The notes beneath the pieces were generated by a model. That model saw only the letters and a list, made by a program, of their open reading frames with translations. It had not been told where the DNA came from and did not search any database. Position numbers and translations under genes: made by a program. Of a stretch of DNA of 38,187 bases, positions 1 to 7,429 are shown one piece after another. Position 1 is the stretch's first letter. Each line of letters begins with the position of its first letter. Origin of the DNA: Sulfurimonas sp. CG01_land_8_20_14_3_00_36_23 (lineage in GTDB: Bacteria; Campylobacterota; Campylobacteria; Campylobacterales; Sulfurimonadaceae); contig PETN01000013.1 in assembly GCA_002781365.1 (NCBI GenBank), positions 1 through 38,187 of the forward strand. Reading direction: 5' to 3'.

Positions 1-2
1 AG

Positions 3-44
3 CTGAAGATGTGGCATAAGGTTACAGGTGATGAAGGGAATTAA
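3..44 (+). CDS. possible C-terminal tail of an upstream gene
   Basis: An open frame enters from the left edge and ends with TAA at 42-44, giving a 13-residue tail LKMWHKVTGDEGN. It is too short to identify. Its only support is that it is open to the edge and that the next gene begins 71 bp later with a clear ribosome binding site. Confidence 0.3.
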   Translation: MKMWHKVTGDEGN

Positions 45-115
45 GATTTAAAAAAAGTTGTCTTGACTTTTTGGGGTAGCATACTTCAAACGTAATACCC
101 ACCCAAAGGAAAAAA

Positions 116-334
116 ATGAGAGATTCACTCAAAACAAAAATCATCGAAGTTTGCAACAAAAAGATTGAGGCGAAAGGCTCCAAGGTTGGGTTGTCATTTT
201 ATGCTTTTTTTGCAAACAAAAAAGACAACCCTGAGTTGTTGATGGAAGTTGCGCAGTGGTGGATAATGAGACATAAACTAGACCACTTTGAAAAAGCTGT
301 GAAAATCAAAAGCATGGTAGAAGAGGGCAGATAA
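116..334 (+). CDS. small hypothetical protein, 72 aa
   Basis: I do not recognise this protein. It is soluble, basic and mostly helical in character, with a hydrophobic SFYAFFANKK segment and an aromatic QWWIMRHK segment, no cysteines and no signal peptide. AAGGA at 106-110 lies five bases before the ATG, supporting this start. Its last codons (E-G-R-stop) lie inside the left copy of a 23-bp direct repeat whose other copy follows hipA. The gene therefore appears to have been the insertion target, with its 3' end regenerated. No function is claimed. Confidence 0.6.
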   Translation: MRDSLKTKIIEVCNKKIEAKGSKVGLSFYAFFANKKDNPELLMEVAQWWIMRHKLDHFEKAVKIKSMVEEGR

Positions 335-343
335 GATAAAAAA
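321..343 (+). repeat. 23-bp direct repeat, left copy
   Basis: Perfect match to 2114-2136. This copy contains the last three codons and stop of the 72-aa gene (GAGGGCAGATAA) followed by an A-rich run. Together the copies bracket hipBA. Confidence 0.9.
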
Positions 344-355
344 GAACCAAGTCAT

Positions 356-366
356 TTCCACATGCC
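356..366 (+). repeat. iterated motif TTCCACATGCC, copy 1
   Basis: Exact 11-mer, forward, intergenic, 21 bp after the 72-aa gene and inside the hipBA insert. It is followed by GA rather than the usual AA. Confidence 0.85.
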
Positions 367-402
367 GATTTTCAAGGTCAAAAAAAATATTTATAAAATA
401 TC

Positions 403-419
403 TAAAAACAAATAATTAA
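403..419 (+). repeat. 17-bp direct repeat upstream of hipB, distal copy
   Basis: TAAAAACAAATAATTAA, repeated identically at 503-519, exactly 100 bp downstream. It is a possible HipB or HipBA binding site. The surrounding DNA is extremely AT-rich, which lowers the weight of a simple repeat. Confidence 0.5.
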
Positions 420-469
420 TAACAAATTATGTATATAAAAATCTTTAAATAGATAATTAAATAGAATAT

Positions 470-498
470 TTGCAAAAAAGAAAAGCATATGATATAAT
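470..498 (+). promoter_or_regulatory. predicted hipBA promoter
   Basis: TTGCAA at 470-475 and TATAAT at 493-498 with a 17-bp spacer form a good sigma70-type promoter. Transcription would start near 505, inside the proximal 17-bp repeat. This fits autoregulation by the antitoxin complex, as is known for HipBA. Confidence 0.6.
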
Positions 499-502
499 TA
501 TT

Positions 503-519
503 TAAAAACAAATAATTAA
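503..519 (+). repeat. 17-bp direct repeat upstream of hipB, proximal copy
   Basis: Second copy of TAAAAACAAATAATTAA, immediately downstream of the predicted -10 box, where a bound repressor would block initiation. TATCTA/TAGATA hexamers also recur at about 399-545. Confidence 0.5.
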
Positions 520-558
520 GTATCTATATATACTTTAAATATCTAAAAAGGAATGATA

Positions 559-870
559 ATGATTGAGTTTTTTACAGCATTTGATATCATGGAAAAATTT
601 GTTGATATGATTGAAAAAGAACGAATCAGAAGAAATATGACGCAAAAAGATTTATATAAAGCTTCTGGTTTGTCTGCAAGTGCCTATCGTGCATTTATGG
701 ATACAAAAAATACAAAATTTGAAAATATTATAAATCTATTATTTGCATTGGATTTAACTTCAAAACTTGAGGAACTCATAAAAGTTGAAGAGTTCATTTC
801 ATTAGATGAAATTAGAAGTGAGAAAGATAAAAAAGTTAACAAAAGAGTAAGAAAGAGTAAAAATGACTGA
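559..870 (+). CDS. hipB: HipB-like XRE-family antitoxin
   Basis: Predicted DNA-binding antitoxin that neutralises the HipA kinase and represses the operon. A helix-turn-helix of the Cro/XRE type spans roughly residues 15-65 (RIRRNMTQKDLYKASGLSAS, then a recognition-helix region). A charged, Lys-rich C-terminal tail follows. Two ATGs are possible, at 553 and 559. AAGGA at 548-552 leaves no room for the first but lies six bases from the second, so 559 is preferred. The gene overlaps hipA by 8 bp, implying translational coupling. Pairing with hipA makes the antitoxin role likely; the repeat-bearing leader suggests autoregulation. Confidence 0.8.
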   Translation: MIEFFTAFDIMEKFVDMIEKERIRRNMTQKDLYKASGLSASAYRAFMDTKNTKFENIINLLFALDLTSKLEELIKVEEFISLDEIRSEKDKKVNKRVRKSKND

Positions 871-2113
871 GATTGATGCGTATATTTACGATAAAAAAAT
901 AGGTACTCTTTTGGAGCACAAAGGAAGTATCTTTTTTCAATATGATAAAGATTTTATAGCTGGAGGAGTTCAAATATCACCTATTAAGCTTCCTTTAAAA
1001 GATGTTCTTTATACAAACAACGATCACAAATATTTATATCATGGTATGGCTGGTGTATTCTTTGATTCCTTACCTGACAAACATGGTATGACTTTTATTG
1101 ATAGATATTTTGAAAGACAGGGGTTAAAAACCTATGAGATCACATTACTTCATAAACTTGCTTTTATTGGAGACAGAGGAATGGGTGCAATTGAATATCT
1201 ACCTAAAGAACATGATGAAAATGTTTTAAGAGCAGATGTAATTAATGCCAAAGATGCCTATGAAAAAATGAAAAAGAACATTGACGATAAAGATTCATCT
1301 ATAGAAGACTTAATGAATATCCTTGATAGTGTTTCTCCTGTAGGTGGGGGAAGACCTAAAATGCTTGTGCAGTATGATAAGAGTACTAAGGTGATTAAGC
1401 TAAACACAAAAAAGTTAGAAAAAGGATGCAAAAGAGCAATCATTAAATTTGATGAAGTCTATGAGGGTGTAGGAAGTATTGGACTTACAAAACTTGAGTT
1501 TATTATGATGAGTATGGCTAAAGAAGTAGGAATTAAAACAGCAGAATTTGAACTAATCGAAGAGAATGGCTTTCATCATTTATTAGTAGAGAGATTTGAT
1601 AGAACTGATTATGATGAAAAAATTCATATGTGCAGTGCATCTGGTCTTATGCATATTGATATCTCAATTTCACAAGTTACAACATATGAGCATTTATTGA
1701 TGCTAACAAAAAGAGTATGTAAAAGCCAAGAGGATATAGAGGAACTATTTAAGAGAATGGTTTTAAACGTATTGGTGTTTAACTTTGATGATCACGCTAA
1801 GAACTTTGCATTTTTAATGGATAAGTCTGGTAAGTGGTCTTTATCACCTGCATACGACATTACATATTCAAAAGGTCTTGCTGCACAGCATATTACAACC
1901 ATTGGGGGTAAGGCTTTAGAGATTACTAGAGATGATGTTTTAAAAATTGCAACTTCATATTCGATTAAACCTGCATTTGCAAACAAAATTATTGATGAGT
2001 GTATTAAAGTTACTGCAACTTTTAAAGAACGGGCAGAGGCTTTAGGGCTTGAAAATTATGATATTGAAGCGTATAAGAGTGACATAGATAGTCAAATTAA
2101 ATTTTTATCATAA
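863..2113 (+). CDS. hipA: HipA-family serine/threonine-protein kinase toxin
   Basis: 416-residue member of the HipA toxin kinases; E. coli HipA (about 440 aa) phosphorylates glutamyl-tRNA synthetase and causes growth arrest. The N-terminal subdomain is at about 1-110 (GMAGVFFDSLPDKHG). A glycine-rich nucleotide loop SPVGGGRPKML lies at 158-168 and AIIKFD with the ATP-binding lysine near 192-197. The catalytic stretch NFDDHAKN is at 307-314, and PAYDITYS with the metal-binding Asp at 329-336. All key residues are present, so the kinase should be active. The target cannot be read from the sequence; a gltX gene lies 20 kb away in this window. The gene ends exactly at the right-hand direct repeat. 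Confidence 0.88.
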   Translation: MTEIDAYIYDKKIGTLLEHKGSIFFQYDKDFIAGGVQISPIKLPLKDVLYTNNDHKYLYHGMAGVFFDSLPDKHGMTFIDRYFERQGLKTYEITLLHKLAFIGDRGMGAIEYLPKEHDENVLRADVINAKDAYEKMKKNIDDKDSSIEDLMNILDSVSPVGGGRPKMLVQYDKSTKVIKLNTKKLEKGCKRAIIKFDEVYEGVGSIGLTKLEFIMMSMAKEVGIKTAEFELIEENGFHHLLVERFDRTDYDEKIHMCSASGLMHIDISISQVTTYEHLLMLTKRVCKSQEDIEELFKRMVLNVLVFNFDDHAKNFAFLMDKSGKWSLSPAYDITYSKGLAAQHITTIGGKALEITRDDVLKIATSYSIKPAFANKIIDECIKVTATFKERAEALGLENYDIEAYKSDIDSQIKFLS

Positions 2114-2136
2114 AAGAGGGCAGATAAGATAAAAAA
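2114..2136 (+). repeat. 23-bp direct repeat, right copy
   Basis: Perfect match to 321-343, starting directly after the hipA stop codon. It is not part of any gene here but still contains the EGR-stop coding end of the 72-aa gene, as expected for a displaced original 3' end. Confidence 0.9.
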
Positions 2137-2201
2137 ACTCCATACCTACAATAAAGCCAAAACCTACTAAAATACGCACAAACAATATGAGGAAACTCCC
2201 T

Positions 2202-3446
2202 ATGCCATTTACTAAACTTGGACTCTCCAAGCAGATACAAACCGCTATAAAAGAGAAAGGCTACAAAGAGCCGACACCTATTCAGGAAAAAGTGATTCCG
2301 CTCTTTCTCCAAGGTCACGATATTATGGCGATGGCGCAAACAGGAAGTGGTAAAAGTGCCAGTTTTGTTTTGCCGATTTTAGAACTTTTGTCAAAAAACA
2401 AAACGCACACAAAGTCAAGAATCAAGGTTCTCGTTCTCACACCCACAAGAGAGTTGACACTTCAAGTTGCAGAGACTTTTGATATTTTTAGCACTGCATT
2501 CTTTGAAAAACCAAAGGTTGTTGCTCTTATTGGTGGAGAAAGTATTGGAAATCAACTTTACGATATTCAGCAGGGTTGTGATATTTTGGTCGCAACATCT
2601 GGTCGCTTTTTGGATGTATTGAGTAAAAAACAGATGAACCTCTCGCACCTTGAATACTTCATTCTTGATGAAGCGGACAAGATGTTAAACCTTGGTTTTG
2701 CTGAGGAGCTTGAGCTTGTCTTGGCGGCTATTCCTCCAAGACGACAAAACCTTCTTTTTTCTGCCACCTATCCTGAGAAAATCCGAGAGATAGCATCCAA
2801 GATTACAAAAAACCCTATAGAAGTGACGATTGAAGAGAAACAGACTGTAGAAAAAATCCACCAAAGAGTCATAGAGGTAAACCGCGAAAATCGTGGACCA
2901 CTTCTGCGACAACTCCTCAAAGAGAACCAATGGAAACTCGTTCTCGTTTTTATGGCGAACAAACGCGCAACGGACAATATAGCTGAGAAGTTTAGAAAGT
3001 ATGGGATTCAAGCTGCTTCTTTCAATGGCGACTTGTTGCAAGAGGAGCGAAATAAGACGCTCTCCGCTTTTAAAGAGGCAAAGGTAAATCTGCTCTTTGC
3101 AACAGACATCGCCGCGCGTGGTTTAGACATAGAGAACATCGACTGCGTTATCAACTACGACCTTCCACGCTCTCCTTCGGATTATATTCATCGTATTGGA
3201 AGAACTGCGCGGGCTGGGAAATCAGGAACAGCTATCTCTTTTATCTCGCATGAGGAGCAGGAGCATTTCAAACTCATCGAAAAACGCTCACAAATCTCTC
3301 TCAAAAGAGAGCAAATCCAAGGGTTTGAGCTTATAGGCGAAGCCAAAGCAAAAGAGAAGGGTCCCGCTCCAATCAAAGGAAAAGGCAAAAGTAAGAAAGA
3401 TAAACTTCGAGAGAAGGCTTTAAAAGAGGCTACTTCTCAGGGATAA
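2202..3446 (+). CDS. DEAD-box ATP-dependent RNA helicase, RhlE-like
   Basis: ATP-dependent RNA-unwinding enzyme, expected in ribosome assembly or RNA decay. Visible motifs, numbered from the chosen start: Q motif GYKEPTPIQ (20-28), motif I AQTGSGKS (45-52), Ia PTRELTLQ (81-88), II DEAD (156-159), III SAT (187-189), V ATDIAARGLD (300-309) and VI HRIGRTARAG (330-339). A short Lys-rich tail, typical of RhlE-type proteins, follows. An ATG at 2187 is in frame, but AGGA at 2190-2193 sits eight bases before the ATG at 2202, and MPFTKLGLS matches family N termini. The 3' end overlaps the convergent methyltransferase by 17 bp. Confidence 0.93.
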   Translation: MPFTKLGLSKQIQTAIKEKGYKEPTPIQEKVIPLFLQGHDIMAMAQTGSGKSASFVLPILELLSKNKTHTKSRIKVLVLTPTRELTLQVAETFDIFSTAFFEKPKVVALIGGESIGNQLYDIQQGCDILVATSGRFLDVLSKKQMNLSHLEYFILDEADKMLNLGFAEELELVLAAIPPRRQNLLFSATYPEKIREIASKITKNPIEVTIEEKQTVEKIHQRVIEVNRENRGPLLRQLLKENQWKLVLVFMANKRATDNIAEKFRKYGIQAASFNGDLLQEERNKTLSAFKEAKVNLLFATDIAARGLDIENIDCVINYDLPRSPSDYIHRIGRTARAGKSGTAISFISHEEQEHFKLIEKRSQISLKREQIQGFELIGEAKAKEKGPAPIKGKGKSKKDKLREKALKEATSQG

Positions 3447-4503
3447 AGTACATAACACTCTCAAAGATTCCCTCCATGTAGTGCCTCAAATAGAGTTTGT
3501 AACCACTCTCTAAAGCAAGCACTTTTTGAGGAATCTTGTACCAATCCTCGGCTCTGTGGTAGATACAGACAGCAAGGATAGGTTTGTACTTCTGTATTGT
3601 CTCCTTAGCTCCATCAATCGCATCTTGTTCCGCACCTTCAATATCAAGCTTGATAAAATCAACGCGCTCTTTTACGAGGGCATCTATGGTGTTGACCTCT
3701 ATACTTTGCGTCCCAGTGCCATAAAGCGTGGAAAAAGATTTCTCTTCGTTGAAGTGCAGGGTGGCTTGTTTGTTGGAGATTCCACATGCCAAAAACTCTA
3801 TATTTTCATAATGCCCAAGTTCTCGTTTGGCGATGCGTATATTTTCAGCAATAGGTTCTATGAGATAGATTTTTTCAAAGTCAGGGAAGTTCTTTACAAC
3901 CTCTGTGCAGGTATCTCCAACATAACCTCCGCCATCGACAAAGCGTATGCCCTCTATCTCACCAATAAGCTCTTTCTCAAAGTATTGCCCAGCGTGGTCA
4001 TTTGTAAAGCCCTCCATAAAGTTGTAATCAAAACTTATTTTAAAGTTGAGAACTTTTATGAAAACCTCTTTTGACTTTTCATCGCCAAGGAGCTTATAGG
4101 TCGCTTCATACTGCGCACGATTGTTTTGAAAATCCTCTTTGAAGTCGAGTATAAAGGGCGGTTCTGCTAAGTCAAGTTTGGAGTATCTGTAGAAGGCGAG
4201 GTAACTTATGTTTTTAAGACCCATGGCATCGAGTCTCTTTTTCACTTCTAGCGGACTGCCCGTTGCCACCCAAAGAACGATGGAATCTTTAGGAACATCC
4301 TCTATCTGCAATATCTCTTTTTTGCGTGAACGTTGGACTCTGCTGAAATCATCAATAATTCCATCCACTTCCACATGCCGAAGTACACTTTTTGTAAGTT
4401 TGTTAATACCTAAAATATATTTTTTAACACTCTTACAAGAGAGGAAGCGTTGTGTTAATGCTTCTTCATTTTGGTTGATATAGTCGAAATCTACCAGTTG
4501 CAT
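3430..4503 (-). CDS. FkbM-family SAM-dependent methyltransferase
   Basis: Predicted methyltransferase of the FkbM family, usually acting on sugars or other small hydroxylated substrates. The SAM-binding motif FVDGGGYVGDT is at 188-198, the acidic motif YLIEP at 213-217, and the family signature FIKLDIEGAE at 283-292. Residues 1-115 form an additional domain with a GIIDDFSR motif and an LWVATGSP strand-loop, resembling the Rossmann-like N-terminal domains of sugar-modifying enzymes; its role is unknown. The ATG directly follows the tmk stop codon, so it is the last gene of the flgA-ubiX-coaD-tmk operon. Possible roles are modification of flagellin glycan or surface polysaccharide. It carries two copies of the iterated motif. 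Confidence 0.8.
   Translation of the reverse strand: MQLVDFDYINQNEEALTQRFLSCKSVKKYILGINKLTKSVLRHVEVDGIIDDFSRVQRSRKKEILQIEDVPKDSIVLWVATGSPLEVKKRLDAMGLKNISYLAFYRYSKLDLAEPPFILDFKEDFQNNRAQYEATYKLLGDEKSKEVFIKVLNFKISFDYNFMEGFTNDHAGQYFEKELIGEIEGIRFVDGGGYVGDTCTEVVKNFPDFEKIYLIEPIAENIRIAKRELGHYENIEFLACGISNKQATLHFNEEKSFSTLYGTGTQSIEVNTIDALVKERVDFIKLDIEGAEQDAIDGAKETIQKYKPILAVCIYHRAEDWYKIPQKVLALESGYKLYLRHYMEGIFESVMYFIPEK
3780..3790 (+). repeat. iterated motif TTCCACATGCC, copy 2
   Basis: Exact 11-mer plus AA, antisense to the FkbM gene, which reads it as A-C-G-I (residues 239-242). Confidence 0.85.
4369..4379 (+). repeat. iterated motif TTCCACATGCC, copy 3
   Basis: Exact 11-mer, antisense to the FkbM gene, which reads it as R-H-V-E (residues 42-45), a different frame from copy 2. 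Followed by GA. Confidence 0.85.
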
Positions 4504-5076
4504 TTAATTGATATTTTTTAATATCTGCGCGCTTATCTCTTCTCTGCTTTGTGTCGCATCAATCGTTACAAGCTCCAACTTTAGGAGCTTTGCAGCTTCT
4601 ATAATCGCATCTTGAATTTTTAAAAGATACGCACTGCCACGAAGTTCTATGCCATCGAGCTCTTTTTGAGAAAGTCTAAACTCCAACTCCTCTTTAGTGA
4701 GAAAAAGTAGAAAAATTTTCTGAGGATAGATTCCATTGGTTGCAAAATTGTTTAAAGATACAAGCTCCTCTTTTTCAATCTCTCCCTGAATCAGAGCATA
4801 CGCAACACCACTCACAGCACTTCTGTCTGAGATAATCATCTTCTCTCTGTTTGGCTCGATAACCTCTTTGATATGTTCCGCTCTGTCAGCTAAGAAGAGC
4901 AAAAATTCCGCTTTTTTACTCTTAGCGCGCGCGCTAAGAACAAGTTCGCGTATCTCTTTTCCTACCGCAGTCGCACCTGGCTCTTTTGTGATAATGGCAT
5001 GTGGAAACGCACTGGCAAGCGTAGTAATTTGAGTACTTTTACCAGCTGTATCTATCCCCTCTATTGCGATATACAT
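4504..5076 (-). CDS. tmk: thymidylate kinase
   Basis: Phosphorylates dTMP to dTDP in dTTP synthesis, in the cytoplasm. The P-loop GIDTAGKST is at 7-15, FLADRAEH at about 61-68, and DRSAVSGVAY holds the conserved DR(x) motif; the length of 190 aa is normal to slightly short for the family. Its ATG overlaps the coaD stop and its stop abuts the fkbM start, so it is translated from the shared operon mRNA. The order flgA-ubiX-coaD-tmk is also found in Campylobacter. Residues F24-P25-H26-A27 are encoded by a copy of the iterated motif just after the first helix. Confidence 0.93.
   Translation of the reverse strand: MYIAIEGIDTAGKSTQITTLASAFPHAIITKEPGATAVGKEIRELVLSARAKSKKAEFLLFLADRAEHIKEVIEPNREKMIISDRSAVSGVAYALIQGEIEKEELVSLNNFATNGIYPQKIFLLFLTKEELEFRLSQKELDGIELRGSAYLLKIQDAIIEAAKLLKLELVTIDATQSREEISAQILKNIN
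4996..5006 (-). repeat. iterated motif TTCCACATGCC, copy 4
   Basis: Exact 11-mer, reverse orientation, same strand as tmk, read as F-P-H-A. Followed by AT. Confidence 0.85.
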
Positions 5077-5558
5077 TATTTTGTGTTCCCTATCATCTCT
5101 TGTACCTCTTTTGGAACAAGATGTTCTGTTTTAGCATTGAACTTTAAAAGGTTTCGTACTATGGATGAACTAATAAAGGCATGTTTGAGTTTTGGCATAA
5201 GATAGACTGTCTCGATGGAGTCATCAAGGGAGTTGTTGAGATAACCGAGTTGTAGCTCATACTCAAAGTCGCTCACCGCACGAAGCCCACGAATAAGGAT
5301 AGTCGCACCGTGACTTTTTGCCAACTCTACTGTTAAGTTGTCAAAACCTATAACACTCACATTTTCAAGATGTGCGATAGATTTATTTATCATTTCTATA
5401 CGTTCTAAAAGGCTAAACATAGGGTTTTTCTCTTCTGAGACAGCAACCGCGATAATCACTTCATCAAAAAGATGTAACGCTCTTTCAATCACATCAAAGT
5501 GCCCGTTTGTAATAGGGTCAAATGTCCCTGGATAAAGTGCTATTTTATGACTTGACAT
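5076..5558 (-). CDS. coaD: phosphopantetheine adenylyltransferase
   Basis: Catalyses the fourth step of coenzyme A synthesis (4'-phosphopantetheine + ATP to dephospho-CoA). Visible are the nucleotidyltransferase signature YPGTFDPITNGH near residue 9, LIRGLRAVSDFEYE with substrate-binding residues, and the ISSSIVR motif; 160 aa is standard. An in-frame GTG at 5573 exists, but GTGAGG there lies nine bases before the ATG at 5558, which gives the family-like N terminus MSSHKIALYPG. It follows ubiX by 47 bp and overlaps tmk by one base. Confidence 0.92.
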   Translation of the reverse strand: MSSHKIALYPGTFDPITNGHFDVIERALHLFDEVIIAVAVSEEKNPMFSLLERIEMINKSIAHLENVSVIGFDNLTVELAKSHGATILIRGLRAVSDFEYELQLGYLNNSLDDSIETVYLMPKLKHAFISSSIVRNLLKFNAKTEHLVPKEVQEMIGNTK

Positions 5559-5605
5559 GCGTTTGTGCCTCACTCGTTTGTATTTGAACTCTCTTTTTTT
5601 TCATA

Positions 5606-6133
5606 TTATTCCCATCTTTTATAAAGGTTGTTTTCAATGCCAAGTAAATCGAACCATTTTCCAATAATGAAATTCTCCATCTCATCCAGTGTCTGTTGCT
5701 CGGAGTAGTATGCCATAACAGGCGGCGCGATAATGATACCTAAAGAGGCTAATTTATGCATATTTTCAAGTGCTATTGCCGAAAAAGGCATCTCTCTTGG
5801 CGCGATAATAAGCTTTTTTTGCTCTTTTATCATCACTGCCGCACATCTTGTTACCAAGTTGTCTGCGATTCCACATGCTATTTTTGCAAGTGTATTCATG
5901 CTACACGGTGCGATAATCATTGCATCCACACCAAAAGAGCCTGAAGCGATACTTGCGGAGATGTCTGCATTGGAGTGAGAGGTTACATTCATCTCTTTTT
6001 TCAAAACTATGCTTGAGTTTTCAGACATAATAAAATGCTTTTCTATAGAGTCAGGCAGAAGCTCTAAGCTCTTTAAACCTAAGTTTACTCCGCTCGCGCC
6101 ACTTGTTGCAACCACTATTTTACGCTTTTTCAT
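5606..6133 (-). CDS. ubiX: flavin prenyltransferase UbiX
   Basis: Makes prenylated FMN, the cofactor of UbiD-family decarboxylases. In this phylum that serves menaquinone synthesis, probably the futalosine route (inference). The FMN-binding loop GASGVN is near residue 13. Also visible are SMNTLAKIACGIADNLVTR, and APREMPFSAIALENM in the C-terminal half. At 175 aa it is slightly shorter than most homologues. Its ATG overlaps the flgA stop (TAATG), indicating translational coupling. A degenerate copy of the iterated motif (TTCCACATGCT, 5869-5879) lies within the gene. Confidence 0.92.
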   Translation of the reverse strand: MKKRKIVVATSGASGVNLGLKSLELLPDSIEKHFIMSENSSIVLKKEMNVTSHSNADISASIASGSFGVDAMIIAPCSMNTLAKIACGIADNLVTRCAAVMIKEQKKLIIAPREMPFSAIALENMHKLASLGIIIAPPVMAYYSEQQTLDEMENFIIGKWFDLLGIENNLYKRWE

Positions 6134-7002
6134 TATCGAATCTCCACTCTATTTTTACCTATAACCACCACTTTTAGTCTCTGTAAATTATTTTTTTGAA
6201 TCATGATTGTATCTCCAAGTTTGCCATCTTGCAAGGCTTTTGCCGAAAAAGAGATGACTACATTGTTTTCTCGTAAACCCACACTCACAACCGTGTTTCT
6301 CTTTACTATGCTGAGTTGTTTTACATCTCTCATTGTAACGATATGACCATTATTTAGATGCTGTTTACTCTCATAGGAGATTTTTTGTAGGTCTTGAAGA
6401 GGCATCGCTCTTAATCTCTCTAAGATTATACTCTTTCTTGTGGCATTAAAGAGAGAGAGCTCTTCGCCTCTTTTTATCTTCTTTTTCGTCACAATCACAT
6501 CAATCTGTGCCTCTACGTCATAATCAAAAAAGATTTTTTTATGATCATCCGTCTTCACATAGAGCGTTCCATCTCTTGAGAGATGGGCATCTCTTTCAAG
6601 TTTGACACTGTAGTTTTCACTGAGAGACTTTATAAAACCTCTTGGTCGAACAGAGATAGTTTTGATTTTTATATCTGGGTACTTTTTCTCATAAAATTCT
6701 CGAACACTTAACTCGATTTTTGAGAGGTCAATAGGGCTTTTTTTTGTAAACTGTACATATCTCGACTCTGCTGTGTAAGAGGGGTATCCGTACTCTTTTA
6801 AGATTTCAAGTAACTCTTGTGCCTTGACTCTTTTGATGTATTGACCTCTATCAAATGAAAAGATTTTAAAGTCCTCTTTGGCATGTGGAACTACATGAGA
6901 GAGATAAATAGCATCAGAATCTACATAATAGTTACTTTGTACTCTATCGCTTGCAATCAAGCTCAAAGTTAGCAAGAGAAAAAAGAGTACTTTAAAAAAC
7001 AT
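6133..7002 (-). CDS. flgA: flagellar P-ring assembly protein FlgA
   Basis: Periplasmic chaperone for assembly of the flagellar P ring. It has an N-terminal signal peptide (FFKVLFFLLLTLSLIAS), a SAF-type segment after about residue 160 (VIVTKKKIKRGEEL), and a C-terminal region with TVVSVGLRENNVVISF typical of FlgA. An in-frame GTG at 7011 is possible, but AGAAG eight bases before the ATG at 7002 favours the latter (289 aa). It is the first gene of the operon with ubiX, coaD, tmk and fkbM, an arrangement of unrelated functions that is nevertheless conserved in the phylum. Confidence 0.9.
   Translation of the reverse strand: MFFKVLFFLLLTLSLIASDRVQSNYYVDSDAIYLSHVVPHAKEDFKIFSFDRGQYIKRVKAQELLEILKEYGYPSYTAESRYVQFTKKSPIDLSKIELSVREFYEKKYPDIKIKTISVRPRGFIKSLSENYSVKLERDAHLSRDGTLYVKTDDHKKIFFDYDVEAQIDVIVTKKKIKRGEELSLFNATRKSIILERLRAMPLQDLQKISYESKQHLNNGHIVTMRDVKQLSIVKRNTVVSVGLRENNVVISFSAKALQDGKLGDTIMIQKNNLQRLKVVVIGKNRVEIR
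6880..6890 (-). repeat. iterated motif TTCCACATGCC, copy 5
   Basis: Exact 11-mer plus AA, same strand as flgA, read as V-P-H-A-K near the mature N terminus. Confidence 0.85.
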
Positions 7003-7089
7003 AGCAGTCACTTCTAAAAAATTTTTGAGATTTTAACATTTTTTTTATTGTTTAAAAAAATCAAGTTCTAAGTTATGGAATTATTTTGA

Positions 7090-7095
7090 TATACT
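7090..7095 (+). promoter_or_regulatory. -10 box for the 100-aa gene
   Basis: TATACT preceded by TTTTGA, 31 bp before the ATG at 7127. No clear -35 hexamer is seen, as is common in this phylum. Confidence 0.4.
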
Positions 7096-7126
7096 CAAAA
7101 TTATATTTCATCAAAAAGGTGCTTTT

Positions 7127-7429
7127 ATGGATGGGGAATTTATTTACTCTCTTGTAGGATTTATACTTTTTATGGGGATTGTTGTACTGATTTTTAGAGA
7201 CACGACTCCTAAAGAAGTTCGAACTAAAGCAAAAAAGAAGGCAGAAATCCTTCAAAAATATAATGAGCAACTGAGTGAAGCTTTGGCTCCGTTCGCAAGA
7301 GATAGAGAGGCTTTTGTAGCCAAGAAGAGTGCTCTTTTGAAAAAAATTTCTCAAGAGCTCTCTCAGAACATCTTTTTTGATGAAGATGAGATTAGAAATA
7401 TTATTTTAGAGCTTTCGCTGGAAAATTAA
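7127..7429 (+). CDS. small single-pass membrane protein, unknown function
   Basis: 100 residues. One transmembrane segment is at about 7-24 (YSLVGFILFMGIVVLIF), followed by a charged, probably coiled-coil cytoplasmic region (residues 28-100) rich in Lys, Glu and Ala. I do not recognise a named family. AAGG lies about seven bases before the ATG. The gene converges with the lipoprotein gene and their stop codons overlap by 4 bp. Topology suggests N-out/C-in, which is inference. Confidence 0.65.
   Translation: MDGEFIYSLVGFILFMGIVVLIFRDTTPKEVRTKAKKKAEILQKYNEQLSEALAPFARDREAFVAKKSALLKKISQELSQNIFFDEDEIRNIILELSLEN

Larger units (their letters stand above)
344..2136 (+). mobile_element. hipBA insertion bounded by direct repeats (1793 bp)
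   Basis: The segment holds an AT-rich control region, hipB and hipA, and lies exactly between two 23-bp direct repeats. Removing the segment plus one repeat copy would join the 72-aa gene directly to the helicase leader. No transposase or integrase is encoded inside and no terminal inverted repeats are apparent. The repeat is longer than typical transposon target duplications, so integrase-type recombination at a gene 3' end, or recombination during uptake of foreign DNA, are the likelier routes. The insert also carries one copy of the TTCCACATGCC motif. Confidence 0.65.

Noticed and set aside
63-90. TTGACT plus TAGCAT/CATACT as promoter of the 72-aa gene
   Set aside because: Spacing between hexamers is 8-11 bp, far from 16-18.
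3526-4074. 182-codon plus-strand frame
   Set aside because: It is antisense to the FkbM methyltransferase, which has clear motifs. It has no ribosome site and no recognisable domain.
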